In this document: positions 59,458-64,000 of the stretch, piece after piece
Position numbering within the stretch: the stretch's first letter is position 1
How the letters are laid out: each line of letters opens with the position of its first letter
From: Geosiphon pyriformis
Taxonomy: Eukaryota > Glomeromycota > Glomeromycetes > Archaeosporales > Geosiphonaceae
NCBI GenBank assembly: GCA_016748015.1
Contig: JAAOMT010000029.1
Location: 236,896-300,895 of the forward strand
Length of the DNA stretch: 64,000 bases
Reading direction: 5' to 3'
Position numbers and translations under genes: made by a program
Notes under the pieces: model-generated
What the model saw: only the letters and a program-made list of their open reading frames with translations
The model's database searches: none
Told to the model about the DNA's origin: nothing

Positions 59458-61017
59458 ATGTCAGAACCTTTATTCAAAAAACAAAAACAAGCAGCAGTTA
59501 GTAAAGAAATTTGTCAATATTCCAAAAATCACTATGGCACAAAACATGATAATATTGTAGCTTACTTCAATCATAAATATCCAGAACTCCATATTTCTCA
59601 TCCAACTGTCTCTAAGATAATCAAAAAGCATGCAAAGTGGTTGAATATTGAAATTGATGAAGTCTCAGAAAGATCTATTCGACACAAAAGCGTTAAATTT
59701 CCATTATTAGAACAAGTAACTGCAGCCACTATCGAATTCAATGATCAACTAATTAAAGAGAAAGAAAGAAAATTTGCCAAACTTCTTGGTATGCACAAAA
59801 ATGAAATACAATTCTCAAATGGATGGGTTCAAAAATTCAAAAAACAAAAACCAGTTACGTGTTTACCGATTTCATGGTGAAGCAGGAAGTGTATCAACTG
59901 AAAGTTTACCAGAAAAATGAAGAAAATTAAAAACCATTATATCCGAATTTGATCCTGCTGACATATATAATGCTGACGAAACAGGATTATTTTTTTGGTA
60001 TGGGACCAAATCAAACACTTGCAAAATGTTGAAATGCAGGAAAAAAATTGGTATATTATATTTACCAATTGTTATCGTTATATATTATTGTTATATTAAA
60101 TTAATTGGGTTTTTTATAGGATAAATCTCGGATTACAATTCTTCTTGCTACAAATTCAACTGGATCTCACAAATTGCAACCTTTAGTAATTGGACATGCA
60201 AAAAATCCAAGATGCTTTAAAGGAATTAATACTTCCAACCTACCTGTAATTTACAAATTCAATTCCAAAGCATGGATGCGCTCAGATATATGGAAAGCAT
60301 GGCTCAAATATATAAATGAAGGCTTTCGAATTCAAAATCGGCATATATTACTTTTGGTTGTAATACAACTTCTCATCATACTCAAATCGGGGAAGATTCA
60401 TTCCAATTAACCAATATTACTTTGCACTATTTTCCTCCAAATACAACATCACATCCTCAACCAATGGATGTTGACATTATCAAATTTTTCAAAGGCAAAT
60501 ATAAGCACTTATATTGTCAACATATTTTACATCAATTTGAACAAAAAATTAATATTGAACAGTTAAGTAATATAATATATACAGTATTATTATCATTATA
60601 TATTATAAAATTTTATCTAATATTAATTTATTTTTTAGAAATAAATTAAACATAAAACAAGTAATTGATTATGTTGTTCAATTATGGTTTCAAGTAACAC
60701 CTGTTACAATTCATAACTGTTGGCAAAAAATGGATATTCTTTTCTATAATCAAGAATTAGAAATTCAAGAATCCGAAACATCAATTGCTATAGATATATT
60801 CAACAATTTACCATCAAATGCACAACAATTGGTCAAAAATCTCGAAGATTATACTGTAGCAGTTGATGAATTATTGGCAACTGAAAATATTCTTGATGAT
60901 AATGAAATTGTAGATATGGTTTTACCCGATGCTCATATTGAAACTAATACAATTAATGACTCGGAAGAAGAATTAGAAGAATCTCCACCTGCTATAATTA
61001 CAATTACAGAAGCATAA
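59458..61017 (+). pseudogene. pogo/Tigger transposase, broken by frameshifts
   Basis: N-terminal frame from Met at 59458 (MSEPLFKKQKQAAVSKEI) holds the CENP-B N-terminal and HTH_CENPB helix-turn-helix parts (HISHPTVSKIIKKHAKWL; NGWVQKFKK). A shift near 59850 moves to RVYRFHGEAGS, TGA stops the frame at 59918-59920, then YNADETGLFF supplies the first catalytic Asp. A stretch at about 60051-60119 with GT and AG ends looks like an intron. After it come LLATNSTGSHKLQPLVIG and NPRCFKGINTSNLP. The second Asp codon, in the usual VDN context near 60361, is lost through a one-base shift. HYFPPNTTSHPQPMDVDIIK has the third acidic residue. A probable second intron ends near 60639 and an acidic tail follows (60730-61017). 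The element cannot move on its own. Confidence 0.88.
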
Positions 61018-61262
61018 AAAATGTAACTAGATTAGAAGAGCAATTAGCAAAAGAAAATTTTAGTATAGAAAACCAAAATTTACTTAGAAAAAAATTATAT
61101 AAATACGAGAAAATTCTAAAAAACAGGTAACAATTAATCAATATTTTAATAATAATAATTGATTGATTTAATAAATAAATATAGTTTATTTGATAATAAT
61201 TATAAAACTCTATAAAAGAACACCTTTATAATGGAACATAATTTGCATGTCCCAATTGTGTT

Positions 61263-61282
61263 CTTTTATAGAGGTCTGACTG
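61263..61282 (-). repeat. right terminal inverted repeat of pogo-like element
   Basis: On the plus strand TTTTATAGAGGTCTGACTG, the reverse complement of the left end with one mismatch; followed by TA. Confidence 0.92.
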
Positions 61283-61284
61283 TA

Positions 61285-64000
61285 TAACAAAATAAAATAG
61301 AAATAAAATAATAGTTTTAATATAGAAAACTAAATTAAGAAAATTTTTTTATGTTTTAACAAAGTATAGTCTAATTATTATCTAATACAATTCAATAATA
61401 AATGTTTTAATAACAAATTAGTTAATGAAAATTTTTAGTATAATAAATAATTTAAAACCAAATTTTAATAGATCGAAAAAAACAGTTTTATAATTAAAAA
61501 TCAAATAATTTAAATTTAAATATTTGTAATAATATTACTATTTAAAAGTGTTAATTAAAATATAATTTTTTTTTAATCAAAGTTTTTAAAAAATTTTAAA
61601 CTCTTTTTCTCTTCTATTTTCATAAGCAAAAATAAAAATGTTGTGACTCTTTTATTTTCTAAAGCACTTTATAATATTTTATTGGTAATTAAGTTGGTTT
61701 TTTTTATTCTTTTTTTACTGTTGCTTAAATAACTAAAAAAGCCAAAATGGCTAAGAAACAACTTTTTTAATTATCTGTTATAATTAATAACAACTCTTTT
61801 AAATTGCTGAAAAAAAATTTCTGGTATTTTTGGTATTAGTTTTAATATTTTAAAACCAAGCTATTCTTATCAATTAAAAAATCCAGATTGCTTTTTTGAG
61901 CATTAATAAATTTTTAATTACAATAATAAAAAATAAATTACATAAGTATCTTGGTATTTTTTTTGGTAATTAATAGACTTTTCAGGTTTTGTTTAATTAA
62001 AGTACATTTAAATGTTAAATTTTTTTCAAACATGGTTTTAAAAAAAGCTATTTTGAATAAACAATTTCATTATTTGGTCTTAAAAGTTTTAAATTCTATT
62101 AGTAATTACAGATTTCAATTTAGCTTTGTGTTAAAAAATATGTACAATAAATAAGATATATTTTAATAATTCTTTTTTTATGAAAAAATTATTAAATAAA
62201 AAACAGTATTACTTTAACTAAAAGTGTTTTTAATATTAAAAAAACTTAATTTTAAAAATTTTATGTTTATTTAATCTATATTAATGATTAAATACTTGAA
62301 TAATTATGTATTTAATAATATTAATTTAATTTAATTGCATATTTTATGCTCTAATAACTTGTGATTTTAGTATAATTTATAAAAACTTAATAAAAACCAA
62401 TCTAATTAATATTAATATTTTTATAAATAAATCTTTAATAAATTTGAATTTTTTTATATAACCAATAGTACTTTAATATTTTTTAAGAATTTGGGTTTAA
62501 ACATTAATATAGAAATATATAATCTAATTTTATTTATAATAACTAAATTATAAATAATTGTTTTAGTTTTGAAATACATTTAATATTTAATAATATTATA
62601 ATAAACATAAATAATTAGACTGTTTTAAATATTTGTGTCTTAAAAACTTGTTTTTTTTTATTAGATTTTTAGATTTATTGTTAATTAAAAAAGCAATATA
62701 TAATAAATATTATAAAAAAAATTAAAAGTTATTTAAACCAAGATTAAGAGTTATTTAATTATTTTATTAGTTTAGTAATATTGTTATCTTTTTTATTTTT
62801 TGTTTTAGTATTAAAAAATATATAAAAACTAATATAATAGTAGTTTTTATTAATATTAAATATTTATTATATTTAAAGTAATTAGTTATTATTAAAAATT
62901 TAGTTTTAATACAAATATTATTAATTAAAAAATATAAATTGAATATATTTTTTTTTAGTTTAGCATTTTGACTTATATATAACTGCTAAATATATAAACA
63001 AATATTTTGTTAATTTGTATTTATACATTATAAAAATTATTTATAAAAGATTACTAATTATTATTAAAAAATATTTATAAAATAAATTATATTTTAATAT
63101 TTTGTATTTTTATTATAATAAAATAAAACTTTTTAATTATATGTTTATATATAATATAAATTTAAATATTTATAAAAATTTGTTAATTGTTCATATTATT
63201 TATTAAATTTTTCTAATTTATATATATGTCTTATTATTTTTAATATTTTAAATACTGCTTTTTAGTAAAATTAATATTAAATTATATATGATTTATATAA
63301 AAAATTTATTTTTAAGAAATAATTTTGTAAAGTATTTACAGTTTTAATATTGTTAAAAAAACAGTTTTTAAGTTAATTATTTTTATATATAATTTAGTAA
63401 TTAAATATTATGATAAAATTTAATTATATAAAAAATTAATATAAATAAATTTAATTTAATATACAATAATAATTTAATGCTTTTTGCTATTAGTAATTTG
63501 TTATTAAATAAAATAATTTAATTATTTGATATAATTAAAATTTTTGGCATAAGTTTTAAAACATATATATATTGTTTGTTTTATTTAAATCTAAATAATA
63601 ATATTACTATTAAAATAAATATATAGTATAATTTTAATTAATTCAAGTAATTAATTATATATAATAAATATATAAATTATATTAAGTTTAAAATACTTAA
63701 TTATTAAATTATATTAAATAATAATTAGACTTTATATATTAAAAAAAAATTATTAAGTTTATATAAATATTTTTATGTTTTTATATTTTAATTAAAATTT
63801 AATTATTTTTGGTTTTTGTATTTATTATTTATTATAAAAAATTATTATAATTTTAATATATTATAAAAATTATATTGATTTAAATAAATAATATTTTTAA
63901 AACTAATTAAAAAAATCTTTTTTCTTTCTTATATTCAAATATTTATTAAAAAGTACTTATTTTATAAAGAAGTTTTTAATTATTTAGTATGATAAATCCA
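61285..64000. other. 2.7-kb extremely AT-rich block without genes
   Basis: Mainly A and T with very few G or C from about 61300 to the right edge. Only one short frame (61951-62154), rich in Phe, Leu, Lys and Asn. No tandem period, hairpin series or RNA gene could be seen by eye. Confidence 0.55.

Larger units (their letters stand above)
59138..61282 (+). mobile_element. pogo/Tigger-type DNA transposon, complete ends
   Basis: About 2,145 bases bounded by terminal inverted repeats that begin CAGTCAGACCTC on the left and, read on the opposite strand, CAGTCAGACCTC on the right. TA dinucleotides at 59136-59137 and 61283-61284 are the target duplication expected of this superfamily. It encodes one transposase with a CENP-B-type DNA-binding part and a DDE domain (separate entry). 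Repeated copies of ATAAAAGAAC or TATAAGAAC near both ends (about 59168, 59235, 59288, 61212 and 61259) look like subterminal binding sites. Intact ends suggest a fairly recent insertion. Confidence 0.93.

Noticed and set aside
61285-64000. Mitochondrial DNA insertion, because of the very high A+T
   Set aside because: No mitochondrial gene, rRNA or tRNA piece could be read in any frame.

Overview
The window is AT-rich eukaryotic DNA with short GT-AG introns (about 70-100 bases), no operons and small compact genes. The gene set is fungal: an arrestin-related trafficking adaptor, a Kre9/Knh1-like GPI protein, a secreted pepsin-type protease, a Ser3/Ser33-type 3-phosphoglycerate dehydrogenase, an ECM3-like auxin-efflux-family carrier and an F-box/leucine-rich protein. 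Long poly-Gln and poly-Asn runs, very AT-rich spacers, many transmembrane-anchored class-3 lipases and Tc1 and pogo relics suggest an early-diverging fungus. Mucoromycota, and Glomeromycotina in particular, is my best guess, but this is inference from style and not from a marker gene.

Layout. 0.5-1.3 kb: Tc1/mariner transposase relic. 1.7-3.2 kb: 4-exon membrane carrier. 8.5-10.6 kb: arrestin-like protein with poly-Gln and a PPxY motif. 14.9-15.7 kb: acidic poly-Asn protein. 19.7-20.5 kb: 4-exon SRA1-domain protein. 21.3-22.6 kb: lipase-like gene 1. 24.3-25.4 kb: COQ4 (ubiquinone synthesis), tail-to-tail with a 5-exon METTL23-like methyltransferase (25.6-26.5 kb), which is divergent from an F-box gene (26.8-28.5 kb). 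31.5-33.7 kb: two facing copies of a small secreted protein built from NxGxx repeats. 39.2-40.1 kb: Pmp3/Sna-like membrane protein with a long tail. 40.9 kb: assembly gap. 41.8-43.3 kb and 47.9-49.5 kb: lipase-like genes 2 and 3, with a Knh1-like GPI protein between them. 50.7-52.3 kb: aspartic protease. 55.6 kb: tRNA-Val(CAC). 56.2-57.9 kb: SER3. 58.0-58.3 kb: a small helical gene with an in-frame TGA. 59.1-61.3 kb: a pogo/Tigger-type DNA transposon with terminal inverted repeats and TA target duplications. 61.3-64 kb: extremely AT-rich DNA without genes.

The stretch from about 21 to 52 kb is rich in proteins for the secretory route: three membrane-anchored lipase-fold proteins, two secreted repeat proteins, a GPI wall protein, an aspartic protease and a plasma-membrane proteolipid. 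The two most unusual observations are that two of the three lipase-like genes have glycine in place of the nucleophilic serine, and that the paired secreted repeat proteins have a Kex2-type site and a five-residue repeat. Most multi-exon models were assembled by hand from donor and acceptor sites; the summed exon phases close to a single frame in each model given with exon coordinates.
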